Shown here in pieces: positions 9,397 through 16,980 of a stretch of 64,000 bases of DNA. This DNA is from Neoluteolibacter marinus (GTDB taxonomy: Bacteria; Verrucomicrobiota; Verrucomicrobiia; Verrucomicrobiales; Akkermansiaceae): positions 1 to 64,000 of the forward strand of contig NZ_JACZFQ010000013.1 of assembly GCF_014904755.1 (NCBI RefSeq), written 5' to 3'. Position 1 is the stretch's first letter. Each line of letters starts with the position of its first letter. A program made the position numbers and the translations under genes. The notes under the pieces were generated by a model, which was given only the letters and a program-made list of their open reading frames with translations, was not told the DNA's origin and did no database searches.

Positions 9397-10200
9397 TCAG
9401 TCGCGGCAGGCAACGACGGTGATGATCTGGGCTTCGTCGTCGACCGGGATTTCCGCATCGAAATCGGCAACCGCGTGGAGCGGCTTGAAGCCTGCCTTGG
9501 CGAGCAGCCCGCGGAGTTGGCGCGGGGTGAACCAGCGGAGCGTCTGGCGGGACGTGTGCTCGTCCAGCAACCCGCCACCGGCGTCGAACAGGGAGTAGCG
9601 GTGTTCCCGGTCGAGGATCCGGGACTTGCGGTCGAGGCGGTGGCGGGTTTCGACCGCCGCGGAACGGCCGTCGGGCAGGCGGGTCCGGTGGTCGTCGTAC
9701 CACTCGCCTTCCGGCAACTCGCCGTGGAGTTCGGCGAGCGGGATGAAGACGCTGAGATAGATCACGCCTCCGGGCCGGAGGAGGCGGTGGAAGTGTTCCA
9801 GGGCCGCGGCGGGATCCGGCGCGAGCTGGAGGGTGAAGGCCGGCAGGAGCAGGGCAGCGTAGGTTTTGCCGGGTTCAAAGGTGAGCATGTCCGCTTCGTA
9901 AAGCACGGGATCGAGCCCCAGTGCCGACGCGGACTCGCGGCACATGGCGAGCATTTCGGCGGAGAGCTCCAGTCCCTCGACCTCGTGACCCTTCTGCAAC
10001 AGGGGCAGCAACAGGCGGCCGGAGCCGCTGCCGACTTCCAGTGCTGGTCCGGGATGGTCGCGCAACACTTCCGCCATCAGCGCGAGTTCGGCGGGCTCGC
10101 CTTCGTCCGCCCAGAAGGCGTCGTGCAGCCGGGCTTCAAGGGACGTGTAGGCGCTCACGGGGGGAGCTTGGAACGGGCCGGCGGGCGAGGGCCACTTCAT
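9397..10200 (-). CDS. class I SAM-dependent methyltransferase
   Basis: This 267-residue soluble protein has the Rossmann-type methyltransferase core: motif I ALEVGSGSGRLLLPLL at about 53-68, an acidic strand-2 end (GLELSAEMLAMCR), YEADMLTF as motif II/III and LLRPGGVIYLSVFIP as post-motif strand 5. The C-terminal third (HRYSLFD, WFTPRQLRGLLAKAGF) is typical of small-molecule methyltransferases that add a beta-hairpin cap. Substrate cannot be read from the sequence. It is the first gene of a leftward trio with eboE and eboC, so it may modify the molecule that pathway handles; this is inference. The ATG at 10200 lies within an inverted repeat arm, and an in-frame GTG near 10158 (MSAYTSLEARLH) is an alternative start. 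Confidence 0.88.
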   Translation of the reverse strand: MKWPSPAGPFQAPPVSAYTSLEARLHDAFWADEGEPAELALMAEVLRDHPGPALEVGSGSGRLLLPLLQKGHEVEGLELSAEMLAMCRESASALGLDPVLYEADMLTFEPGKTYAALLLPAFTLQLAPDPAAALEHFHRLLRPGGVIYLSVFIPLAELHGELPEGEWYDDHRTRLPDGRSAAVETRHRLDRKSRILDREHRYSLFDAGGGLLDEHTSRQTLRWFTPRQLRGLLAKAGFKPLHAVADFDAEIPVDDEAQIITVVACRD

Positions 10201-10307
10201 TTTGGATCCGCTTGGCTTCAGGGAATCGCGCGGCAGCGCGGGTAGTGACGACCGCCTCCGGTCGGCCGAGGGGGTTCAAGCCTACCGCTTTCAGCCCTCC
10301 AAAATGA
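10198..10307. repeat. inverted-repeat element between divergent genes
   Basis: A perfect 10-base inverted repeat, TCATTTTGGA at 10198-10207 and TCCAAAATGA at 10298-10307, brackets 110 bases. Imperfect matching continues outward for a few bases. Inside is a strong small hairpin, CGACCG-CCTC-CGGTCG at 10249-10264, and a second inverted pair GCGGGTAG/CTACCGC. The left arm includes the start codon of the methyltransferase gene. The structure suggests a small non-coding mobile or REP-like element, though a regulatory stem between two divergent genes is possible. Confidence 0.55.
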
Positions 10308-10370
10308 GGTAGCGCCGGCGGGCGGACGCGGCACCCTTGACAGTCCCGGGACGCGACCCTTGCTTCGGCG

Positions 10371-11372
10371 ATGGCGATCCGGTTCAGGGTGCTTGGCGGA
10401 GCGGGGCGGGACAATGCGCTGTTTGTCGAAGTCGACAGCGGCCAGGGCATCCAGCGGCTGTTGTTCGACTGCGGCGAGGGGTGCTTGCAGGAGCTTGAGA
10501 CCCATGAGGTGCAATCGATCGACCACCTGTTCTTCTCGCACTTCCACATGGATCACGTGGCTGGGTTCGACGGGTTTTTCCGTGCGAATTTCAACCGCGA
10601 GAGCCGCGAGAACCACCTCTGGGGGCCGCCGGGCAGCGCGCGGATCCTGCAGCACCGCTTCCGCAGTTACCTGTGGAACCTGCATGAGAACCTGGGGGCG
10701 GTGTGGCATGTGTCGGACATCGGGGAGACCGGAGTCCGGACCTGGCGCTACCTCTTGCCCGAAGCATTCGAGATCGCTCATGAGGAGCCGGCGCTGGTGC
10801 GGGGCGGCCGGCTGGTGCTCGAGCACGAGGATTACACCGTCGAGGCGATGGCGATGGACCACGGGACGCCGTCGATGGCCTACAAGGTGACGGAGACCAC
10901 CCGCTGGAACATCGATTCCGGCCGGCTGGCGGCGATGGGTCTCAATCCCGGGCCGTGGCTGAAGCGCCTGAAGGATCCCGACGCCATGCCCGACGACGAG
11001 CGGATCGGGGAATTCCGGGCGGACGAGCTGCGGGACGCCTTGATGGTGGCGACGCCGGGCGAGTCGGTGGCCTACCTGACCGACTTCCTGATGGACGAGG
11101 GCTGGATCGAGCAGCTGGCGGAGTGGTTGGGCGGCTGTGAATCGGTGGTGTGCGAGTCGCAATACCGGGCGGCGGACATCGACCTCGCGCGGAAGAATTT
11201 CCACATGACCTCGGTGCAAGGCGCGGCCCTCGCGAAGTGGATCGGGGCGAGGGACCTGGTGCTGTTCCACGTCTCCAGCCGTTATTTGCGGGAGGACTGG
11301 CGGGCATTGCTCGCGGAAGCGCGGGAGGTATTCCCGGCGACGCGCTTTCCGGACGGATGGGGTATCGGGTGA
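10371..11372 (+). CDS. RNase Z-like metallo-beta-lactamase-fold hydrolase
   Basis: This 333-residue soluble protein has the beta-lactamase fold of the tRNase Z group. The zinc ligands are visible in SHFHMDHV (H57, H59, D61, H62), after a LFDCGEGCLQEL segment like the DCGEGTQRQ of RNase Z. Further family features are AMDHGTPSMAYKV and the C-terminal HMTSVQGAALAKWIGA followed by LFHVSSRY, which corresponds to the HFSxRY zinc motif. The likely activity is 3' trimming of tRNA precursors, but the protein is slightly long and diverges from housekeeping RNase Z, so another phosphodiesterase role is possible. The ATG at 10371 lacks an obvious Shine-Dalgarno sequence. It is transcribed divergently from the methyltransferase-ebo operon. 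Confidence 0.85.
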   Translation: MAIRFRVLGGAGRDNALFVEVDSGQGIQRLLFDCGEGCLQELETHEVQSIDHLFFSHFHMDHVAGFDGFFRANFNRESRENHLWGPPGSARILQHRFRSYLWNLHENLGAVWHVSDIGETGVRTWRYLLPEAFEIAHEEPALVRGGRLVLEHEDYTVEAMAMDHGTPSMAYKVTETTRWNIDSGRLAAMGLNPGPWLKRLKDPDAMPDDERIGEFRADELRDALMVATPGESVAYLTDFLMDEGWIEQLAEWLGGCESVVCESQYRAADIDLARKNFHMTSVQGAALAKWIGARDLVLFHVSSRYLREDWRALLAEAREVFPATRFPDGWGIG

Positions 11373-11396
11373 GGTCGCCTGATGATCGCCGGAGGG

Positions 11397-11540
11397 CCTT
11401 GGACTGCTGCGATTTTTCGCAGCTTTGGGGCGGGCTTCTATCTTTGGGCAGCGGCGAAGCGAGAAGATGGCTCCAGGGTCTTCGAACGAACCGCCTGAGC
11501 ATCCATCCGGAGAGCGGCGAAGGATCGCAGCAGTCCAAGG
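11397..11540. repeat. MITE/REP-like element with 17-bp perfect terminal inverted repeats
   Basis: CCTTGGACTGCTGCGAT at 11397-11413 is repeated perfectly in inverse at 11524-11540, enclosing 144 bases. The left end also forms an internal hairpin GCTGCGA-TTTT-TCGCAGC (11406-11423). No reading frame fills the interior. It sits between the stop of the RNase Z-like gene and the converging stop of the DUF4407 gene, as expected for a non-autonomous mobile or REP-like element. It could also act as a bidirectional transcription stop. Confidence 0.75.
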
Positions 11541-11563
11541 GCGGCTGCGCCGCGGTCAGGGGG

Positions 11564-13252
11564 CTAGGCGTGCTGGCTGGCGAAGAAGACCTCCATGCGG
11601 TGCTGCATGTCCTGGTAGAAGCGCTGCTTGATCGACTCCAGCGCGGCGAGCTTTTCCGGGCCACCGTGGAAGGCGGCTTCCTGCTCGATACGCATCTTCT
11701 CCGCGAAGGACTTCTCCATCTCGATCAGTGAATCGAGGAATTCCTGGGCCGCGCGGCTGTGCTCGACGCCGTCGATCAGGGCGTTCTCCAGCCGCTTGTT
11801 GCGGGTCACCGCGATCAGGTTGCCGGCGGCCAGGCGGTCCATGTAGCGCTGATGGCTGCTGCGGAAGGCGCGGTGCTCGCCGTCGAAGCTGATCTCGTCC
11901 CGGTCGAGCAGGGTGTCGTAGGGACCCGGCTTGGTGAAGAACTTCACAATCAGCGGAATGGTGTCGACCAGCATGAACAGCAGGGTGAGGACGATGTAAG
12001 TGGCGAGCGCGAACTGGCCGCCTTCGCTGCCGGCCTTGAACAAGCCATGGAGGGCGAGGGTCTGGGTGAGGATGTCCTTGCGCGGCTCGGCCCGGATCGC
12101 GTCGATGCGCTCGCGTTCCTCGGTGGCGACGGCGGCGAGCTCGTTCTGCGCGCGGTCGAGTTCCTCGAGGCGGGTGTCGATCTGTTGCTTGATGGTGTCG
12201 CGCAAGGCGTCCTGCTGGGTGACAAAGGACGTGGCTTGGCTTTCCTCGACCTGTCGTTTCAGCGCGGCGACGCGTTCTTCCTCGGCTTTGTTGGCAGCCT
12301 CGATTTCGGCGAGGCGGGTTTCAAACGAAGCGATCGCGCCTTTCTCCGCCTCGCGGACCTGGGTCTGGAGCGTTGCCTTCTCGGCACTGAGGTGTTCGAG
12401 GAGGGATCCGAGCCGCTTGGACTCCTCGCGGCGGGGTTCGAGCTGGTCGGAGCGGATCGACCTCGCCCGCGGGCCTTCGCCACGGAGGCCTGAGCGCTGG
12501 CCGTTGAGCTCGCGCTCGAACTCGGCTTGCCAGAAGCCGAGCTCGGTCTGGAGCTTGGCGTACTGCGGGGAAAGTTCATCCGACTGCTGGTTGACGGCAT
12601 CGAGACGCAGCCGGAACGGCGCGGTCGCCTCGTCGGTGGCGGCCTTCAGTTCCGCCTGCTGTTCGGAGGTCAGGCCGGGAATGGCGGCGGTCGCGTCTTC
12701 CTTTTCCTGGATGATGAACTTCGCCTGGAAGGTCTCGTTCCACTTCTCGCGCTGGACGGCGATGGCCTCCTCAAGCTGGGTGATTTCCCCGCGGACCTTG
12801 TCCTTCGCGACGGCGAACTTGCCGCGCTCCTGGCTGACTTCCACCGATCGCTCCTCCTCGACCACGGTCTGGATGGTGTCGCGGAAGAGCAGCAGGACCA
12901 GCGGGTGGGCGATGGTCAGGCCCATCAGGACGGCGACGACCAGGCGCAGCGAGAACTGCATCATCTTGCGCCACCACGACAGGAAGGGCCGGTAGCCGGC
13001 GAGCAGTGCGCGGTCGATGGTGAGGATGATGAAGGCCCACACCGCGGCGACCGGGTAGATGACGCGCGGGTTGTCGGTCAGCGTCGAGAGGGCATAGGCG
13101 CAGGCGATGAAGGCGAATGCGCAGGGGACCAGCACGGTCGCTCCGAAGGCGACGTACTTGCGCTGCTCCCAGTTCGGGCACTGCTCGAGGGTTTCGGTGC
13201 CGGCGCCGGACAGCCAGAAGAAGAGGCGCTTGAAGGGATTGGACCGGTTCAT
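11564..13252 (-). CDS. DUF4407 membrane protein with long coiled coil
   Basis: This 562-residue protein matches the DUF4407 family. The N-terminus (FKRLFFWLSGAGTETLEQC) is typical, followed by three membrane segments (about 33-55, 62-85 and 98-125) containing the family TIDRALLAGYRP stretch. A hydrophilic, strongly coiled-coil region spans about residues 135-385 and is rich in Glu, Gln, Arg and Ala, and one or two further hydrophobic segments follow (FALATYIVLTLLFMLVDTIP near 415). The C-terminus is again helical. Function is unknown; the family is scattered among Bacteroidota, Verrucomicrobiota and cyanobacteria. The ATG at 13252 is the natural family start. It lies upstream of, and in the same direction as, nothing closely spaced, so it is probably a single-gene unit. 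Confidence 0.87.
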   Translation of the reverse strand: MNRSNPFKRLFFWLSGAGTETLEQCPNWEQRKYVAFGATVLVPCAFAFIACAYALSTLTDNPRVIYPVAAVWAFIILTIDRALLAGYRPFLSWWRKMMQFSLRLVVAVLMGLTIAHPLVLLLFRDTIQTVVEEERSVEVSQERGKFAVAKDKVRGEITQLEEAIAVQREKWNETFQAKFIIQEKEDATAAIPGLTSEQQAELKAATDEATAPFRLRLDAVNQQSDELSPQYAKLQTELGFWQAEFERELNGQRSGLRGEGPRARSIRSDQLEPRREESKRLGSLLEHLSAEKATLQTQVREAEKGAIASFETRLAEIEAANKAEEERVAALKRQVEESQATSFVTQQDALRDTIKQQIDTRLEELDRAQNELAAVATEERERIDAIRAEPRKDILTQTLALHGLFKAGSEGGQFALATYIVLTLLFMLVDTIPLIVKFFTKPGPYDTLLDRDEISFDGEHRAFRSSHQRYMDRLAAGNLIAVTRNKRLENALIDGVEHSRAAQEFLDSLIEMEKSFAEKMRIEQEAAFHGGPEKLAALESIKQRFYQDMQHRMEVFFASQHA

Positions 13253-13384
13253 GGCGATGAAGTGCAGGATGAAAGCGGGGAATTCACCGGAAAGCGAGGC
13301 TGCTGGCGATTCCGGTCATGAAAACGCACGGGACCTGAGCGATTTCTCATGCGGGGGAAGTATTTTCCCACCGATGTCATCGCC

Positions 13385-15298
13385 TCATGCCGGTGCGGTG
13401 ACCTCCACCGGCGGAGCGAGGAGGTAGAGGGTGGTGCCGGCAGCGACCTTGGCGAGGTCGACGGGTGCGGGGCGGAGTCCCTTGGCGTCGGCGAGGAACA
13501 TCACCAGGGCATCGGGATTGGCTGCCTGGAACTGGGCGAAGTCGAAGACCTCGGTGATCTGGGATTTCTTCATCTCATGGCCGGCGGCGATGCGGTCGGC
13601 CATCGCATGATGGTCGGGTCCGCCGGCGAAACAAATGCGGCTGCGCAGGTCCTCGGCGGCGGCCTTGCGGTGGTGGCCCTTGCCGCCATTGCCGTTGTGG
13701 TCCCTGCGGTCGACGGGCTTGAGCTGCCAGACGCCGGAGCGGCCGAACTGGTGGATGAAGCGGAACGCGGCGATCGAGTTCACCTCGTCGTTCGGGGTGC
13801 CGGCGATCAGGTGGCCGAGGCCGTTGAAGTCGAGCTCCTCCTCGGCGAACTCCGACAGGATGTTCGCGCGATGGGCCTCCAGCCCGAGCATCTTGGCCGC
13901 GGAGATGTTCGGGTAGTTGGTGTCGAGCAGCATCACCCGGTGACCGTCTTCATGGAGGATTTTCGCCGCGGCGCGGGCCCAGGGGTCGGCACCGGCGAAC
14001 AGGATGCCGGTGGCGTCTTTTGCCGCCAGGCCGAGCCGGCGGGCCAAGGGGGTGGCGGTCAGGCCGTAGATGCTGACGGTCCCGATGATCACCAGGAAAA
14101 CCAGTGGCACGAGTTCCCGTGACTGCGCGGCGATGGCGGGCGAGAGCGACTCGCCGAAGCGGCCGGAAGTGGCGGCTTGTTCGAACTCCAGCGCGAAGAT
14201 CGAGGTAACCGCCGCGGCGACGATCCCGCGCGGTGCGAGAGCGGCGAGGAAGGTGCGTTCCTTCAGCGTGGTCTTCTTGGACCCGATCAGGCCGAGGAAA
14301 ACCGACAGCGGGCGACCGACCACAATCAGGAACGCGAGGAGCAGCAGTCCTTTTTGCAGCGAGTCCATCAATGTCAGCGGTGCGATCCGGCCGGAGAGGA
14401 CGAGGAACAGCGAGGAAATGATCAAGGTGCGGAGGTTCTCCTTGAACTCGAGAATGTGGCGGACCGAGACCGACTTCTGGTTGGCGAGGGCGATGCCGAG
14501 GACCGTCACCGTGAGCAGGCCGGCCTCCTTCTCGATCTGGTTCGAGCCGGTGAAGGCGACGGCCACCACCGCGAGCAGGAAGACCGGCTGCAGGTAGTCG
14601 GGGACCAGGTGGTGCTTGAGGAGCTGTTCGACGCCCTTCGCCACCAGCAGCGCTCCGAGCACGCCGACGACGATCATGATGCCGATCGCCTTCAGGGTGT
14701 CCGACTGGGCGGCGTCGAGGTTGGGGGCCATGGCGACCTTGAACACCAGCACGCCGAGGATGGCTCCGATCGGGTCGACCACGATGCCCTCCCATTTCAC
14801 GATGGAGGCCATCTTGCGGGTGGGATTCACGTGCCGCAGCAAGGGCGCGATGACGGTCGGGCCGGTGACAGTGAGAATCGAGCCGATCAGCGCCGCGATG
14901 CGGATGTCGTAGCCCAGCACCTTGGCCATGAAGACGGTGGTCAGGCCGAACGACAGCGCCACGGTCAGGGTACAGAGCCGTAGGATCGGCAGTCCGGATT
15001 CCTTCAACTCGGCGAATTTCAGCGTCAGGCCGCCTTCGAAGAGGATGATGGCGACGAACAAACCGACCACCGAGAGCAGCGGGCTGTTGTGGCCGTCGCC
15101 CTCCGCGAGGAAGTCATCGATCCGGACGTCCGCGAACTGCCCGAAGGCGAATCCGAAGGCGAGCAGGAGAAGGATCGAGGGCAGCTTGAATTTCCACGCC
15201 AGCCATTGAGCTCCGACGCCGAGGGCGAGGATCAGGGTCAGATAGACCAAGGGAGACATCTTGTGGGCGGTCTCGGCAAGGAGGAGAAAGTCGGGCAT
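13385..15298 (-). CDS. CPA-family cation:proton antiporter with NAD-binding domain
   Basis: This 637-residue inner-membrane protein exchanges cations (Na+ or K+) for protons. Residues 15-410 contain about twelve hydrophobic segments with the Na_H_Exchanger family features ILFEGGLTLKF, SILTVTGPTVIAPLLRH and WEGIVVDPIGAILG, where the conserved Asp of VDPIGA and the TGPTV turn form the transport site. From about residue 440 a soluble domain begins with GILFAGADPWARAAAKIL, a Rossmann-type nucleotide-binding TrkA-N-like fold (LLDTNYPN follows) that in relatives gates transport. I start at ATG 15298 (MPDFLLLAE); an internal ATG at 15259 (MSPLVYL) is also possible. Upstream open frame is antisense to the dgt gene and not coding. 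NhaP2/CvrA or KefC-like roles cannot be separated here. Confidence 0.88.
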   Translation of the reverse strand: MPDFLLLAETAHKMSPLVYLTLILALGVGAQWLAWKFKLPSILLLLAFGFAFGQFADVRIDDFLAEGDGHNSPLLSVVGLFVAIILFEGGLTLKFAELKESGLPILRLCTLTVALSFGLTTVFMAKVLGYDIRIAALIGSILTVTGPTVIAPLLRHVNPTRKMASIVKWEGIVVDPIGAILGVLVFKVAMAPNLDAAQSDTLKAIGIMIVVGVLGALLVAKGVEQLLKHHLVPDYLQPVFLLAVVAVAFTGSNQIEKEAGLLTVTVLGIALANQKSVSVRHILEFKENLRTLIISSLFLVLSGRIAPLTLMDSLQKGLLLLAFLIVVGRPLSVFLGLIGSKKTTLKERTFLAALAPRGIVAAAVTSIFALEFEQAATSGRFGESLSPAIAAQSRELVPLVFLVIIGTVSIYGLTATPLARRLGLAAKDATGILFAGADPWARAAAKILHEDGHRVMLLDTNYPNISAAKMLGLEAHRANILSEFAEEELDFNGLGHLIAGTPNDEVNSIAAFRFIHQFGRSGVWQLKPVDRRDHNGNGGKGHHRKAAAEDLRSRICFAGGPDHHAMADRIAAGHEMKKSQITEVFDFAQFQAANPDALVMFLADAKGLRPAPVDLAKVAAGTTLYLLAPPVEVTAPA

Positions 15299-15619
15299 GC
15301 GGGGGCATTTCAGCCGCAGGTCGCGCGCCGGACGATGGAAAAATCCGCATGATTTCGGAGCGGGCGGGGAGAATCGGCCGCAAGCCGGGAGCGCCGACTT
15401 CAGTCGGCTTGGACGGTGGTTGGGGGGGGGGGATCCGCCCGCTCCCACGGGTTCAACGATGGCTTGCCGGGGTAGGTGAAATTCACCGTCGGTTGGGGAG
15501 GCGCGGCAGCGGATGGAACGGAGCGGCCACAGGCCATCCGTCCAAGCCGGATGAATCCGGCGCTCCCGGGGTCGCCTTCCCGCTCGCCATCGCCGCTGCC
15601 CGCCGTTAGCACACTGGCG
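15299..15619. other. intergenic region between divergent antiporter and dgt genes
   Basis: These 321 bases hold no convincing gene. Most of the space is taken by an inverted-repeat element (15387-15567) that also contains an 11-base G run (15422-15432) and a 13-base palindrome GGTGAA-A-TTCACC (15475-15487). Promoters for both divergent genes should lie here but no consensus-like -35/-10 pair stands out. Confidence 0.6.
15387..15567. repeat. BIME-like element with 30-bp inverted arms
   Basis: The 30 bases at 15387-15416 (GGGAGCGCCG..TTCA..CGGCTTGGACGG) recur inverted at 15538-15567 with about four differences. The differing bases are compensatory: each arm contains its own hairpin, GCCGACTTCAGTCGGC on the left and GCCGGATGAATCCGGC on the right. 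This covariation points to selection on the stem rather than chance. The 121-base spacer carries a G11 run and a palindrome at 15475-15487. The element fills the divergent intergenic region and is not related in sequence to the other inverted elements of the window. Confidence 0.75.
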
Positions 15620-16909
15620 ATGCCCAATCGCTTCTATGGCGCCTTCGACACCGAGCGCTTCTCCGGCAAGTCCGACGCCGGGGATTTCCGCACGGCCTTC
15701 CAGATCGACCGCGACCGGGTGCTGCACACGCCCGCCTTCCGCCGCCTGCAGAACAAGACGCAGGTGTTCTGGAGCGGGGAATACGATTTCTACCGGACCC
15801 GCCTGACCCATTCGCTGGAGGTGGCACAGATCGGACGGTCGATTTGCCACTGGCTGAAATCGATCGATGAGACCCTCAGCGACGACTTTTTCATCGATCC
15901 CGACCTGGTCGAGGCGGCCTGCCTTTCGCACGACCTCGGCCACCCGCCCTTCGGCCATGCTGGCGAGCGCACGCTCAACCACTTGATGGCGCCCTACGGC
16001 GGCTTCGAAGGGAATGCCCAGACGCTGCGGCTGCTGACCGAGCGGATCTTCTCCGCCCGGCGCACCGGCATGGATCCGACCCGCGCCTTCCTCGATGCGG
16101 TGCTGAAGTACAAGTCGCTGTGGAGCGAGCGGAAGCACGCTGACGGGGAAGCGCCGGAGAACCATTTCCTCTACGACTTCCAGCACGGTTGGCTCGACTG
16201 GGCGATGGGCGGAAACGACTTCCCGGCCGAGCTGCCGCCGGGCGACACCCGCGACGGCTTCAAGTCGATCGAGTGCCAGATCATGGACTGGGCCGACGAC
16301 ACGGCCTACTCGCTCAATGACCTGGCCGACAGCGTGCGCGCCGGTTTCCTGCGGATCGAACGGATCGAGGCGTGGGCCGAAAAACGCGGCGAAACCACCG
16401 GCGAGGGGACTCCGCTCGGGGAGTTGATCGGGTCGATCCGCAAGCGCCGCGTCGATCCCTTCGTCGGCGCGCGGATCGGCAAATACATCAAGGCCACCTC
16501 GCTGGCGTCCGACGTGAATTTCCTCAGCGGCACCAGCAACCGCTATCGCTACAAGCTGGTGGTCGATCCCGTCTTCAAGGCGGAGTCGAAGATCTTCAAG
16601 CGCCTGGCCTACGAGGTGGTGTTCCTGGCGCCGCAGCTCAAGCAACTGGAGCACAAGGGCAATTATCTGTTGCACGGCCTGTGGAAGATCCTCGAGACGC
16701 GCTACGTCACCAGCGACAACATCGACGGCCAGAAATTCCAGCTCCTGCCCGACGACGCGGCCGACGAGATTGCCCAGGCCGCCGGTCCGGAGGACAAGGC
16801 GCGGCTGATCTGCGACTTCCTGGCCGGCATGACCGACGGCTACGCGGCGCGGATGTACAAGCGCCTGTTCACACCGGACTTCGGCTCGATCGGGGATTTG
16901 ATCGGGTGA
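15620..16909 (+). CDS. dgt: deoxyguanosinetriphosphate triphosphohydrolase (dGTPase), HD domain
   Basis: This 429-residue cytosolic enzyme of the dGTPase family hydrolyses dNTPs to deoxynucleoside and triphosphate, affecting dNTP pools. The N-terminus FRTAFQIDRDRVLHTPAFRRLQNKTQVF shows the family opening, in which RLQ..TQV is diagnostic. The HD metal site is seen as RLTHSLEVAQI near residue 62 and SHDLGHPPFGHAGE near 103, with the third part DDTAYSLNDLADS near 226. Length is typical of the type-2 family. The ATG at 15620 marks the start of homology. The protein is separated from recQ by 71 bases on the same strand; a joint role in nucleotide and DNA maintenance is plausible but not shown. Confidence 0.93.
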   Translation: MPNRFYGAFDTERFSGKSDAGDFRTAFQIDRDRVLHTPAFRRLQNKTQVFWSGEYDFYRTRLTHSLEVAQIGRSICHWLKSIDETLSDDFFIDPDLVEAACLSHDLGHPPFGHAGERTLNHLMAPYGGFEGNAQTLRLLTERIFSARRTGMDPTRAFLDAVLKYKSLWSERKHADGEAPENHFLYDFQHGWLDWAMGGNDFPAELPPGDTRDGFKSIECQIMDWADDTAYSLNDLADSVRAGFLRIERIEAWAEKRGETTGEGTPLGELIGSIRKRRVDPFVGARIGKYIKATSLASDVNFLSGTSNRYRYKLVVDPVFKAESKIFKRLAYEVVFLAPQLKQLEHKGNYLLHGLWKILETRYVTSDNIDGQKFQLLPDDAADEIAQAAGPEDKARLICDFLAGMTDGYAARMYKRLFTPDFGSIGDLIG

Positions 16910-16980
16910 ACGGGCGATGGCACTTCTTCCGGGCGCCGGCTTGACCGTTGGTGGTGAATCCGTTCATCTGAACAGAGTTG

